64,000 bases of DNA. Origin: Winogradskyella bathintestinalis. Its GTDB lineage: Bacteria; Bacteroidota; Bacteroidia; Flavobacteriales; Flavobacteriaceae. The translations under genes were made by a program, and so were the position numbers. Shown piece by piece: positions 27,330 to 36,617 of the stretch; the first letter of the stretch is position 1; each line of letters begins with the position of its first letter. The DNA lies in assembly GCF_030407435.1 (NCBI RefSeq), contig NZ_JASDDK010000001.1:1116001-1180000 (forward strand), given 5' to 3'. A model generated the notes under the pieces. That model was not told the DNA's origin and made no database searches. It was given only the letters and a program-made list of their open reading frames with translations.

Positions 27330-28207
27330 TATTTTAGTGTTAATTCAAGAATATTTGCACTTTCACTATCGGCTTCATTAGATATAAACAGACGTCCGTC
27401 ATCACTGAAGGTTATCCCTTCGGGTTGCGCAAATTTGCGCTTATCTAACTCAAGAATCTTTAGGAGTTTTCCTTTACTATTTAAAATTAAGAGTTTCGGT
27501 TTTTTACCTTCTATAACGTAGATATCTTGTGTCTTAGGATGAATAGCAATATCAGAAGGATTAAAGGTCTTTTCAATTTTCTTATGTTTAAAATTTTTAA
27601 AAGCCTTATCTTCTAAATTAATATTTATCACAGGTATGCTGTCCATATCTTTCGTAGCCATATCAATATTATAAATACCTTTGATATGTTTGTCACCCAA
27701 ATCGTCATCTTTAGTTGCGGTGAGAAATCTATTGTTTTGGCTATCGTAAACTAAACTTTCTATATTATTACTTGTTGTAAAAGGCGTTTGAAACTTTGTC
27801 ACCGAAAGACTATCAGTTTTATAATTTTTTACCTCAAAAAGAAGGCCGTCACTTCGCATTACAAAAGCATCATTATCGTGAATTGCAAGCCCTTCATAAT
27901 CACCTGAATTGGCAAATTTGATTTTACGAATTATTTTATTTTCGAGTACATTATAAATAAATATGATACCATCTTCATCTTGTATACATGCAAATGTATT
28001 ATCTGAAAGCCAAGTAACGCCACTAATTTCATTCAACATTACCGGTAATTTGTAAGTGTTTTTAATCTCGTAAAATTTCGAATATTTAGCATCAATTTTT
28101 TTGCTTTTATCGACGAGTGCGTTGGTTACAGGAATTTGCAATAACAACAATATAATGCCACAAATAACGGTTATAATAGCTACGCCGTTGGATTTTGATA
28201 TTTTCAT
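27329..28207 (-). CDS. SdiA-regulated-like beta-propeller protein
   Basis: This 292-residue protein has an N-terminal transmembrane anchor or uncleaved signal (about residues 8-28) and a domain with propeller-like repeats (EISGVTWLSDNTFACIQDEDG, YEGLAIHDNDAFVMRSDG, PEGITFSDDGRLFISNEAD). These are the hallmarks of the SdiA-regulated family, whose members resemble periplasmic phytase or esterase propellers, but no catalytic function is established. It is probably anchored in the inner membrane and faces the periplasm. It shares a one-base overlap with the TVP38-like gene downstream, which suggests joint expression. Confidence 0.82.
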   Translation of the reverse strand: MKISKSNGVAIITVICGIILLLLQIPVTNALVDKSKKIDAKYSKFYEIKNTYKLPVMLNEISGVTWLSDNTFACIQDEDGIIFIYNVLENKIIRKIKFANSGDYEGLAIHDNDAFVMRSDGLLFEVKNYKTDSLSVTKFQTPFTTSNNIESLVYDSQNNRFLTATKDDDLGDKHIKGIYNIDMATKDMDSIPVININLEDKAFKNFKHKKIEKTFNPSDIAIHPKTQDIYVIEGKKPKLLILNSKGKLLKILELDKRKFAQPEGITFSDDGRLFISNEADSESANILELTLK

Positions 28208-28324
28208 GGGTTAAAATTTATAATTGTTGTGCCTTTAAATTAATATAATAATATAATCATCCCAATATAACTTATTTTACTATGATAAATTGGGATGATA
28301 TTAAAAATTGTAATTCCAGATTTC

Positions 28325-28783
28325 CTATGAATCCCAATAGGCAATAGTAGTATTTACCGTGCCATCGGTATTAAATAAAATTTGGTCATCCGTAGGGATA
28401 TTATCCAATTCAATTTGATAATAATTAGTACCGTCAATAACTAAAATTTCAGCGTCATCGATAGGTCGGTCGTCATATTCATTAATAATTGCAGTTAGAA
28501 TTTCCTGAGGTACGTCGGTATCTAATATATCATATTTATATTTTACTAAAGTACCATCCATATCGTATAAGGCCTCATAGTCCACATTATTTAAATCGAA
28601 ATCGACTTCGTATTGGTCATTAAATGTTTCATAATCAACATCTGTGGCTTCTGGGAATTGTGTTTCGAAGGCTAAAGTTACTTCATTGGGTACTTCAGAC
28701 ATAGAAACAGCATCGTCATCATCACTACATGAAGTGAAATTAATTGCTAAAATGGTCATGGCTAAAATTGCTAATTTTTTCAT
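28325..28783 (-). CDS. PepSY-like lipoprotein
   Basis: This 152-residue protein has a lipoprotein signal (INFTSC, Cys19) followed by an acidic stretch (SDDDDA). It contains two PepSY-like repeats of the kind found in small Bacteroidota periplasmic proteins (VPNEVTLAFETQFPEATDVDYE and VPQEILTAIINEYDDRPIDDAE). The mature protein is strongly acidic. It is clearly paralogous to the protein encoded at 31169-31609: both have VP-x-x-F-x-x-x-x-x-A-x-DV-[DE], matching FD segments and the same end pattern (ILFNTDGTV vs VIFDANGKV). The function is unknown. It lies 252 bases from the histidine kinase gene on the same strand. Confidence 0.8.
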   Translation of the reverse strand: MKKLAILAMTILAINFTSCSDDDDAVSMSEVPNEVTLAFETQFPEATDVDYETFNDQYEVDFDLNNVDYEALYDMDGTLVKYKYDILDTDVPQEILTAIINEYDDRPIDDAEILVIDGTNYYQIELDNIPTDDQILFNTDGTVNTTIAYWDS

Positions 28784-29035
28784 TTTCTTCTTTAAATTTT
28801 TGAGTTTAGTATTATTTTAAATTTGATTCAAAAATCATATCAAAATCTGAAAAGAATTGGGAATCTCACAACCACTCATAATTTTTAAGATAGTTTTAAC
28901 GCTGATCTAGGTGTCATCCAAGTCTTAACACACGTTTTGGAAAAACAAGATGAAAAGCTTCGCTTTAGCCTTAACTCAAATGCTGGTTTATCTTTTTTAA
29001 AGTTCAGAAATCAAAATCTAAATTGAAGTTAATTC

Positions 29036-30301
29036 TTACGGAAAATGAATAGAAAGAATATGAGCATCATTATAGCTATAAGTTAGTTCTAAATTATATT
29101 TTGTGGCGATGGCCTTATTTATGGCAAGACCTAAACCGGTAGATTTTTTATTACTACCCACTTTTTTAAATCGTGCAAAAATCTCAGTTTGATCTAATGC
29201 GTTGGGTTGACCAATATTAGTAATTGACCACAGTTTACTTTTGGTCTGTATATGAATTACTGAATGAGAATTACCGTGCACAATCGCATTTTTAATAAAA
29301 TTAGTAAGTAGAACGATAGCCAAGTCTTTATTCATAGTAATCTCTAAATCCGAAGATGTATCGAAATTTACAGATATACTTTTATGAGTAATTAAATCTT
29401 CAAAATCCTCCAAAATCTGTGAGGTCAATTGTGAGAAGTGCACCACTTCTTCGGCTAAAAATTGCTTGTTCTCTATTTTAGAAAGCAAAAGCAAGGACCG
29501 GTTTAAACGAGTTAAACGGTTTAAATTATCTAAAACAGAAGCTAAAGCTTTAATTTGGTCCTCATTTAAGGAGTTGTTTTCAATAAATAATTCGAGTTTA
29601 TTAATGCTTATGGCTAACGGGGTTTGTAGCTCGTGTGAAGCATTTTCTATAAAGTGTTTTTGTTCTGTGTAACTATCGCTCGACTTTTTAATCAGTTTTG
29701 TAATGGTTTTATTTAATAATATAAATTCATCGATAGAACTTGGTTTGGTTTTGATTTTATTTTCTTTCTCAATTTTAAAATTTTTAAGTTGAGCAATCGA
29801 GTAGTAGAAGGGTTTCCATATTTTTTTTAATAAAATATTGTTTAGGATTAAAATGCTAATGACTAACAATACGTACAAAATAATGAGATATTTTACCATG
29901 TCAGAAATCAGATCATCCTCCTCAACCATGGACGTAATTATTTTTAATTTATAAAAATTCTGTTCATGTTTTAAGGTGCTTTCAAAAATCCGTACCGGTT
30001 CATAATCATCCTCATTGTACATATACATTAAGGTGTCGCGATAACTTTCTTTAAAATTCTCGAAAACGCTTTTTGAGATGGGTCTAAAAGTGTAGGCATG
30101 CCCATTAAAATCCGTATTGTTAATAATTGAAGGACTGTGACTGATACGTCTTTGCAATAATATTTTTTGGTTTTCTAAACCATCGTCCAAACTATCATAA
30201 ATTTCATCGAGCATGGCATAATAAAAAGCAATGGCCCAAAGGGTTATTAAAGGCAAAAGTAATAGGGATAAGTATTTTGTGGTGTGATTGAGAAGTTTCA
30301 T
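29036..30301 (-). CDS. Sensor histidine kinase
   Basis: This 421-residue membrane kinase has two transmembrane helices (about 10-30 and 133-155) enclosing a periplasmic sensor region of about 100 residues with no recognised domain. A dimerisation domain with the phosphorylated His follows (ENASHELQTPLAISINKLE, near residue 219). The ATP-binding domain has N box NFIKNAIVHG, a partly degenerate G1 region, an F-box-like ARFKKVG and G2 GLGLAINKA. Its ATG overlaps the stop codon of the response-regulator gene by one base (TAATG), so the pair is co-translated. The signal is unknown, but flanking PepSY-like genes suggest an envelope cue. Confidence 0.92.
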   Translation of the reverse strand: MKLLNHTTKYLSLLLLPLITLWAIAFYYAMLDEIYDSLDDGLENQKILLQRRISHSPSIINNTDFNGHAYTFRPISKSVFENFKESYRDTLMYMYNEDDYEPVRIFESTLKHEQNFYKLKIITSMVEEDDLISDMVKYLIILYVLLVISILILNNILLKKIWKPFYYSIAQLKNFKIEKENKIKTKPSSIDEFILLNKTITKLIKKSSDSYTEQKHFIENASHELQTPLAISINKLELFIENNSLNEDQIKALASVLDNLNRLTRLNRSLLLLSKIENKQFLAEEVVHFSQLTSQILEDFEDLITHKSISVNFDTSSDLEITMNKDLAIVLLTNFIKNAIVHGNSHSVIHIQTKSKLWSITNIGQPNALDQTEIFARFKKVGSNKKSTGLGLAINKAIATKYNLELTYSYNDAHILSIHFP

Positions 30302-30972
30302 TAATCGACATTCAATTTATAACCAACACCATAAACCGCTTCGATAGTAATGGTTGATTTGTTTAATTTTTTACGTAAATTTTTAATTTGCGAATAGATA
30401 AAATCAAAACTATCGGTTTGGTCTATATGATCGCCCCAAACATGTTCAGCCAAGGCAGATTTTGTAACCAAACGGTTTTTATTGGTAATTAAATACATCA
30501 GTATATCGTATTCTTTTCTATTGAGCTCTAATAGTTCATTTTCAATGTTAACTTCGCGGTTTTCAGGATGAATTGTAATATTGCCAATGTCAATTTGGTT
30601 ATGGCCATCAAAATGTAATCGTCTTAACACCGCTTTTACGCGTGCATTTAATTCTGCATTATGAAATGGTTTAGGCAAATAATCGTCTGCTCCCAAATTA
30701 AGACCTTTTAAACGATCGTCCAAAGAATCTTTGGCCGAGACAATGATCACCCCATCACCGTTACCTTGAGATTTTATTTGTTCTAAAAGTTCTAAACCAT
30801 TCCCGTCTGGTAACGTAATATCGAGTAAAATACAATCATAGTCGTAAACCCCTAATTTTTCGCTAGCCGTTTTAAAATCAGATGCTGTTTCTACCTGATA
30901 ATGCTCACGTTCTAAGGTTTGTCGCATATTATCCATCATTTGTGGTTCGTCCTCTATGATTAAAATTTTCAT
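30301..30972 (-). CDS. OmpR-family response regulator
   Basis: This 223-residue regulator has a receiver domain with the acidic pair EDE (residues 7-9), phosphoacceptor Asp in CILLDITLPDGNG (near residue 53) and the conserved Lys in YLPKPF. Its C-terminal winged-helix DNA-binding domain includes LNRKEYDILMYL and DFIYSQIKNLRKKL. It is the first gene of the pair with the kinase immediately downstream. It is divergent from the PepSY-like gene at 31169, which may be its target. The 196-base intergenic region has no perfect -7 box on either strand. Confidence 0.94.
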   Translation of the reverse strand: MKILIIEDEPQMMDNMRQTLEREHYQVETASDFKTASEKLGVYDYDCILLDITLPDGNGLELLEQIKSQGNGDGVIIVSAKDSLDDRLKGLNLGADDYLPKPFHNAELNARVKAVLRRLHFDGHNQIDIGNITIHPENREVNIENELLELNRKEYDILMYLITNKNRLVTKSALAEHVWGDHIDQTDSFDFIYSQIKNLRKKLNKSTITIEAVYGVGYKLNVD

Positions 30973-31168
30973 GGCTTATGTTACTTTTTTACAACAATAT
31001 ACTATAAAACTATAAACAATTGGGAATTGCCCCTTAGGGTATTTGTTGGTATTCGTTTATAGATTGTAGATTGCTCATTTAACATAGTTTAACTTTCAAT
31101 AAGGCCATATTCCCGATTCTTTACAGATTCCTGCAGTTAGTTTGTGTCAAATTAATTAAACAAAAATT

Positions 31169-31609
31169 ATGAAAACTTTAAAAATAACAACGTTAGCCAT
31201 TTTTGCAACAATAGCAATGAATGCACAAGATTTAAAAATGAACGAAGTACCGTCAAATTTAATGACTAACTTCCAAAATACCTATAAAACAGCATCTGAT
31301 GTAGAATGGGAAAAAGAAGGGATGAATTACAAGGTTGAATTTGACATGAAAAAAGTTGAACACGAAATTTGGTATACAAAGGACGGTAATGTTGTAAAAT
31401 CTGAAATGGAAGTTACAGAGAGAGATTTACCAGCTGCGATTTCTACAGCAATTAAAAATGATTACGCTGGATATAAAATTGATGGTATTGAAGTTACCGA
31501 AATGGAAAATAAAAAAACCTATGAAGTTGAACTTGAAAAAGGTTGGACTAAAGAAATGAAGGTGATTTTTGATGCTAATGGTAAAGTATTGAGTTCTATT
31601 GAAGACTAA
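31169..31609 (+). CDS. PepSY-like periplasmic protein
   Basis: This 146-residue protein has a Sec signal peptide (MKTLKITTLAIFATIAMNAQ, cleavage near residue 18-20, no lipobox). Two PepSY-like repeats follow (VPSNLMTNFQNTYKTASDVEWE and LPAAISTAIKNDYAGYKIDGIE). The mature part is small, soluble and rich in Lys and Glu. It is a paralogue of the lipoprotein at 28325-28783, on the other side of the two-component genes. Divergent orientation from the response regulator suggests that it is part of the regulon. Related small proteins are sometimes called beta-lactamase-inhibitor-like, but no such activity should be inferred. Confidence 0.82.
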   Translation: MKTLKITTLAIFATIAMNAQDLKMNEVPSNLMTNFQNTYKTASDVEWEKEGMNYKVEFDMKKVEHEIWYTKDGNVVKSEMEVTERDLPAAISTAIKNDYAGYKIDGIEVTEMENKKTYEVELEKGWTKEMKVIFDANGKVLSSIED

Positions 31610-31634
31610 ATTGTGCAACAGTAATAGACACTTT

Positions 31635-31664
31635 AAAGGTTGGGTGAAAATCCAACCTTTTTTT
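31635..31664 (+). terminator. Rho-independent terminator
   Basis: AAAGGTTGG (31635-31643) pairs with CCAACCTTT (31652-31660) and runs into a T-tract, 26 bases after the PepSY-like gene. It separates that gene from the next one. Confidence 0.8.
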
Positions 31665-31708
31665 ATGTCCTATAAAATTTATTGAGGTTTCTTAATTATC
31701 TTTCAACC

Positions 31709-32404
31709 ATGCGTTATAAAATTTTAATAGTATGCATCGTATTTGTATTGCCAGTGGCAGCTCAAGAAAACTATACGTTATTCTTTGAACCTGAAATAAA
31801 GTTAGAATACCGTATCTCCTCCAAATACAGTCACAGTTTTGGAATAGAAAATAGAAATTTTGTTTATAACGACGCCACCTATAACTTTTCTATTAAACAT
31901 TTAGAGTTCTCCCATACTTCTGAATACGCATTAAACTCTAATCAATCGCTGGCTGTAGGGATACAATACCGTTTTGAGAAAAATTTTAAACCTACGGAAG
32001 AAAATGAATTTCGATTTTTACAAGCTTTTGAATGGGGGATTGATAAAACCCTTTTCAGTATGGAACAAAAAATTAGAACTGAGCAACGTTTTTATTCATC
32101 AACTTCTAAATATAGATTGCGTTACGAGTTGGGGTTGACCTTTCCTTTAAACCGTTCAAATAGGGCGCTTAATAATGTTGAAAAGAATACCGTCTACATT
32201 AAAGCGGAAACAGAAACACTATTTGAAATTGCAAAAACTCAAAAGCCAGAATTAGAACAACGGTTAAGTAGTGTGTTTGGTTGGCAATTTGGATCAAGTA
32301 CTGGTTTTGAAATTGGGTTGCAATACCGTTTGGCAGATTATACCCAAAATATAGGACACGAATTATTTTTAATTACTGGGGTTGAAATTGAGCTCAAACG
32401 CTAG
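31709..32404 (+). CDS. DUF2490-like outer-membrane or periplasmic protein
   Basis: This 231-residue protein has a clear signal peptide (MRYKILIVCIVFVLPVAAQE) when started at ATG 31709. A TTG nine codons upstream would bury the signal. The mature part alternates polar and aromatic residues (FEPEIKLEYRISSKYSHSFG, FEIGLQYRLADYTQ) in a pattern of beta-strands, consistent with a small beta-barrel of the DUF2490 type. It ends in a strand (FLITGVEIEL). It follows the PepSY-like gene after a terminator and may be transcribed by read-through or from its own promoter. The function is unknown. Confidence 0.68.
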   Translation: MRYKILIVCIVFVLPVAAQENYTLFFEPEIKLEYRISSKYSHSFGIENRNFVYNDATYNFSIKHLEFSHTSEYALNSNQSLAVGIQYRFEKNFKPTEENEFRFLQAFEWGIDKTLFSMEQKIRTEQRFYSSTSKYRLRYELGLTFPLNRSNRALNNVEKNTVYIKAETETLFEIAKTQKPELEQRLSSVFGWQFGSSTGFEIGLQYRLADYTQNIGHELFLITGVEIELKR

Positions 32405-32410
32405 TTTAAA

Positions 32411-34585
32411 TTACGTATTAAATTTGTAAGTTAATTTCAGCATCTTCTCACTCAAACTAAACAGCCAATACAATTGTTCTCGAATTAAATGTGCTTCTTT
32501 GCGTCGACGTTCACTATTTATAAGCTGAGTGATATCATTACTTAAGTGGTGGTCAGGAAAAGTAAAATCTGCCGTTTTAAAGGTTGAAGAATTTGGTGAG
32601 CCTTCAAAATTCATATGTTTTAATTGGACACAAATTTGGTCTAGATTAGTATTGATTTTATCCGTTATAAATTTAAAGTCTTCAGAAGCTTCCGTTGTCT
32701 TATGATTTTGAATATAAGTACTCAAAGACGCTAGGGAGGCTAAAAAACTATGATTAATCACCACAAGTTCATAGATGTCATCTATATAGTTTTGTTTCGA
32801 TTCGGGTTCTTGCGCCATACGTTGAAAAGCTGAACTTAAATTAGACATCTGTAAAAAAGCTTCTTTTCGGTGTACTTTTAAGCTAGTAGGGACAACCCCT
32901 TTTTTCTTGTAATAGCTACTAATTGACTTAAAGAAGGCAGTATTGGCTTTTAGGGCATCTTTCAAGTTATCGCTAATTTCCATATAAGACCAAGCGGGCA
33001 ATAACCAACGCATGGCTAAAAAAGAAAGTGCAGCCCCTATTAGTGTATCGAGCACCCTAAACTGAATAACCTTGGGGATATCAGGTTCTATTATAGAATA
33101 TATAAAAATGACACTCAACGTAATAAAAGTTGCCGACGCTTTATAATTCTTCTGCACCATCGAAAAGGCAATGACCAATGATAAGACGCCTAATGCTCCA
33201 TACACATAAGGATTACTTATTAAAAATACCAAACCGGTGGCAATTACCGCTCCTATAAGTGTTCCAATAATTCGATCTTTAGACCTCGTTTTGGTAAGTC
33301 CATAACTGGGTCGCATAATCACAATTATGGTGAGAATAATCCAATAGGGATTTTGAAAATCGAAAAATAGCCCAATGCCATATCCCAACATAACAATTAT
33401 GGCTAAGCGTAATGAGTGCTTAAAAATTGTAGATCTAAAACTGAGATTTCTAAAAATTAATTTCGGATTGTAATCTTGAGAATTAATAAAACGTTTTAGC
33501 TTGTCTTTAGTTATAATTTGAGACGTAGCGATATCTGGATTACCCAATAACCATTTAATTTTCTTTAATTTTTCAAACTGTTTTTTCTGATAATCCAATA
33601 AGTTTTGAAGCATAAGATAGCGCTCGTAATCTTCAGAATGATTTTCATTTTTGAATTTTAATAGGTCAGTTTCGAGTGTTTCAAAAATTTTAGACAGCGT
33701 TTTGTTATTCGGAAAATGTTTGGGTTTATTTAAATTCTGAGCAATAACACGTAGTTGATAGGAAAATTCGGAAATCAGTTTTTGAAAATCCGTTTTAAAC
33801 TCCGGATGCGCTTCAAAGAGCTTATCCATTTTATTATAATTTACTGGATTTGCAATCGCCGTTTCCATAAGTTCAATTAATTGAACAAAAACTAATAAAC
33901 GTTTATTGTGGTAAGTAGATTTACCTGAACTTTTACGAGAGGAAATAAAAATTTCACGTAAGGTTTGATGATGCTCGGTCAGTTCACTTTGCAAAACCAT
34001 GAGTTGCGTTTGTAGAGATGCCCTATGGGGTTGTTCGCCAATGAGCTGGCGTCGGAGATCTAAAAAATCTGCGGTAAGAGCAAAGGTTTCGTTTAGAGTT
34101 TCTTCAGTTTGTGCTTTCGGATTAATGTAGTACCATAAGGTCGATAACAATAAATACCATAAGCTACCAACGCCAACTAGCAACGCATATTGATAGATTT
34201 CTAAATTTTCTAAGATGTGTGCAAAACTAAGAACCAAAGCCAATAACCCTGAAAAACTAATGAGTGAAGCTCTAAATCCATATATAGAAATAAAGGCAAT
34301 GCTAAACGTTAGAATTCCCAGAATAGGGAAAAGGAGATAATTTACAATATCGAGATAGCCGCCAATAAAACTAATAACTACCACTAAAAGTCCGGAGAAT
34401 AAAATTCCTATCTGTTTGTGTTTTAGACTACCGCTAACATCACTCGGTGAACACCAAAACGCGCCAAAACATAGGGCCAGTCCTATTTCTAATTGGTCGG
34501 TTGCAATGCCCAGAATAATAGGTATGGTTACAGCAACACCGATTAAAACAGCTTTTGAAAAACTGGTGCTTTTAAAGAATTCCAA
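32411..34585 (-). CDS. FUSC-family (YccS/YhfK-like) membrane protein
   Basis: This 724-residue inner-membrane protein of the fusaric-acid-resistance/aromatic-acid exporter superfamily has an N-terminal block of about six transmembrane helices (residues 12-155), a cytoplasmic helical region of about 220 residues, a second block of six helices (about 385-515) with the signature FQNPYWIILTIIVIMRPSYG, and a helical C-terminal domain. This is the YccS layout. The exported substrate is unknown. The start is uncertain: TTG 34585 gives MEFFKSTSF, but the open frame and similarity continue upstream without an ATG. A -7 box on the minus strand (34648-34655) limits how far the start can move. Confidence 0.87.
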   Translation of the reverse strand: MEFFKSTSFSKAVLIGVAVTIPIILGIATDQLEIGLALCFGAFWCSPSDVSGSLKHKQIGILFSGLLVVVISFIGGYLDIVNYLLFPILGILTFSIAFISIYGFRASLISFSGLLALVLSFAHILENLEIYQYALLVGVGSLWYLLLSTLWYYINPKAQTEETLNETFALTADFLDLRRQLIGEQPHRASLQTQLMVLQSELTEHHQTLREIFISSRKSSGKSTYHNKRLLVFVQLIELMETAIANPVNYNKMDKLFEAHPEFKTDFQKLISEFSYQLRVIAQNLNKPKHFPNNKTLSKIFETLETDLLKFKNENHSEDYERYLMLQNLLDYQKKQFEKLKKIKWLLGNPDIATSQIITKDKLKRFINSQDYNPKLIFRNLSFRSTIFKHSLRLAIIVMLGYGIGLFFDFQNPYWIILTIIVIMRPSYGLTKTRSKDRIIGTLIGAVIATGLVFLISNPYVYGALGVLSLVIAFSMVQKNYKASATFITLSVIFIYSIIEPDIPKVIQFRVLDTLIGAALSFLAMRWLLPAWSYMEISDNLKDALKANTAFFKSISSYYKKKGVVPTSLKVHRKEAFLQMSNLSSAFQRMAQEPESKQNYIDDIYELVVINHSFLASLASLSTYIQNHKTTEASEDFKFITDKINTNLDQICVQLKHMNFEGSPNSSTFKTADFTFPDHHLSNDITQLINSERRRKEAHLIREQLYWLFSLSEKMLKLTYKFNT

Positions 34586-34647
34586 TAATTCTTTGACGTG
34601 TTTTGAGATAAACTTTAAAATGGAATTTATAGATTTAAGATTGTATA

Positions 34648-34655
34648 CAAAGATA
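34648..34655 (-). promoter_or_regulatory. Candidate -7 element for the FUSC gene
   Basis: Read on the minus strand this is TATCTTTG, the Bacteroidota -7 consensus, about 62 bases before the assigned start. No -33 TTG is seen. Confidence 0.4.
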
Positions 34656-34744
34656 CAACTTGAAAAAAATCTTTACTTTAGGTTGTGCATAAAATGATTG
34701 GGGCAATAAAACCAATTATTTAAATTGAGTATAGTAGTACTTTA

Positions 34745-36334
34745 TCATTTCATTAGCCGAGTCATTTGAAAATATTTCTTATAAGATTCAGGAATGGTGT
34801 CAATATTTAGCAGAACGCCTTCTTTGATAGGAGGATAGATATCTTGATAGGTTTGCACATCAAATAATCCTACGCGTTTACTGATGAGTGCTCTAGTAAT
34901 TTCGCTCGGATGGTTTAGGCCTGCTGCAGCTAAAAGTTCTAAAAGGCTTTTAATGGTAGCTTCGTGATAGCGATAGGCTCTAGGAGCTTTATCTTCAACA
35001 ACTAAACCTTTGACTAAAGAAGGGTTTTGGGTAGCCACGCCTACAGGACAAGTATTGGTGTTACACTGTAGTGCTTGTATACAACCTATAGAAAGCATCA
35101 TGGCGCGTGCGCTATTGCAACCGTCGGCGCCTAGTGCTAAAGCTCTTGCCATATGAAATCCTGTAATTATTTTTCCGGCAACAATCACCTTAATATCTTT
35201 TCGAAGTCCAAAACCAACTAATGTATCATTTACAAAAACTAAACCTTCACGTAAAGGCATGCCTATGGAATTAGAAAACTCTACAGGTGCTGCACCAGTA
35301 CCACCTTCACCACCATCAACAGAAATAAAGTCGGGTTGGATTCCTGTAAAAATCATGGCCTCACAAAAATCCATGAATTCTTGTTTTCTCCCTAGACAAA
35401 GTTTAAAACCAACAGGTTTCCCACCAGAAAGGTCTCTAAGTTTTTTAATAAAATGCATAAACTGAATAGGATCTGAAAAGGCAGAATGCGAAGGTGGAGA
35501 ATGTACTGCAATCCCTGGTTTAATGTGTCTTATTTTTGCAATTTCTTCTGTGTTTTTTGAGGCGGGTAAAATACCTCCATGACCAGGTTTTGCTCCTTGA
35601 GATAGCTTAATTTCAATCATTTTTACCTCTGGCCTTAGCGCATTTTTCTTAAAAGTTTCTGCGTTAAAGGTGCCGTCATCATTTCGGCATCCAAAATAAC
35701 CAGTACCCACTTGCCATATCAAATCTCCGCCATGTTTTAAATGATAATCACTAATACCGCCTTCTCCAGTATTATGGGCAAAGTTCCCCATTTTAGCGCC
35801 TTTGTTTAAAGCCAATACCGCATTGTCACTTAAGGATCCGAAACTCATAGCAGAAATATTTAGTAAACTAGACGAGTACGGTTGTTTACAATCTTTGCCG
35901 CCAATGATTAAACGCGGAAAATCGCTGATATGTTTTGGGTTGTGCTTGGCATACATGGAGTGTTCCATCCACTCGTAACCCGAGCGATAAAGATCCATTT
36001 GTGTACCAAAGGGTTCAGTATCATTAACTCCTTTAGCGCGTTGATAAATTAATGATCTCAATATGCGGTTTAACGGTCTACCTTGAGTATCAGTTTCAAC
36101 AAAGTATTGCATAATTTCTGGTCGAATAGACTCCAACACATATCTAAAACGACCAATAAGCGGGAAGTTTCTTCTAATGGCATGGGACTTTTGGATAATA
36201 TCGAATACGCCCATAATAATTAAAGGGCCAACTAATAAAAACGCCCATAAAAACGGTTGCCAAATCAACGAAATTCCGATAATGGCTAAAATGACAATTA
36301 TAGAGATAATAATAAACTGCTCACGTACTTTCAT
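34745..36334 (-). CDS. FMN-binding glutamate synthase-like protein
   Basis: This 529-residue protein resembles the central and FMN-binding part of the glutamate synthase large subunit but lacks the amidotransferase domain. Two hydrophobic segments at the N-terminus (residues 7-42) suggest membrane attachment. The FMN barrel carries GGEGGTGAAP and KLSQGAKPGHGG, and the cysteine cluster CIQALQCNTNTCPVG would hold an iron-sulfur cluster as in GltB. Stand-alone proteins of this type are widespread. Their electron donor and true reaction are uncertain, so glutamate synthesis should not be assumed. It is transcribed away from the cardiolipin synthase gene. Confidence 0.9.
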   Translation of the reverse strand: MKVREQFIIISIIVILAIIGISLIWQPFLWAFLLVGPLIIMGVFDIIQKSHAIRRNFPLIGRFRYVLESIRPEIMQYFVETDTQGRPLNRILRSLIYQRAKGVNDTEPFGTQMDLYRSGYEWMEHSMYAKHNPKHISDFPRLIIGGKDCKQPYSSSLLNISAMSFGSLSDNAVLALNKGAKMGNFAHNTGEGGISDYHLKHGGDLIWQVGTGYFGCRNDDGTFNAETFKKNALRPEVKMIEIKLSQGAKPGHGGILPASKNTEEIAKIRHIKPGIAVHSPPSHSAFSDPIQFMHFIKKLRDLSGGKPVGFKLCLGRKQEFMDFCEAMIFTGIQPDFISVDGGEGGTGAAPVEFSNSIGMPLREGLVFVNDTLVGFGLRKDIKVIVAGKIITGFHMARALALGADGCNSARAMMLSIGCIQALQCNTNTCPVGVATQNPSLVKGLVVEDKAPRAYRYHEATIKSLLELLAAAGLNHPSEITRALISKRVGLFDVQTYQDIYPPIKEGVLLNIDTIPESYKKYFQMTRLMK

Positions 36335-36617
36335 AGTGTAATTGGTTTCTTAAATGTAATACGTAGCAAATTTAATGAATAAGATGGGACTATAACATAA
36401 TTCTATATTTTACTAGTGGTAATCGGCATTAATTTGGTTAAGTCTTTAATTACAATCTAGTTACTAGGATGGGCTTCCATCATTTTAATTAGCGATAAAC
36501 ATAATCGAGATATTAAAAATAGAACCAGCTCAAAAAAAAAGTTACGATGAGCGGCATCGAAATAGGGGTTTTAAGGATAAAAATCTTATTTTAACGAAGC
36601 ATGATTTACATTATATA

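Noticed and set aside
34745-36334. Full glutamate synthase large subunit
   Set aside because: The glutaminase domain is missing and no small-subunit gene is adjacent, so only the FMN-binding glutamate-synthase-like label is supported.
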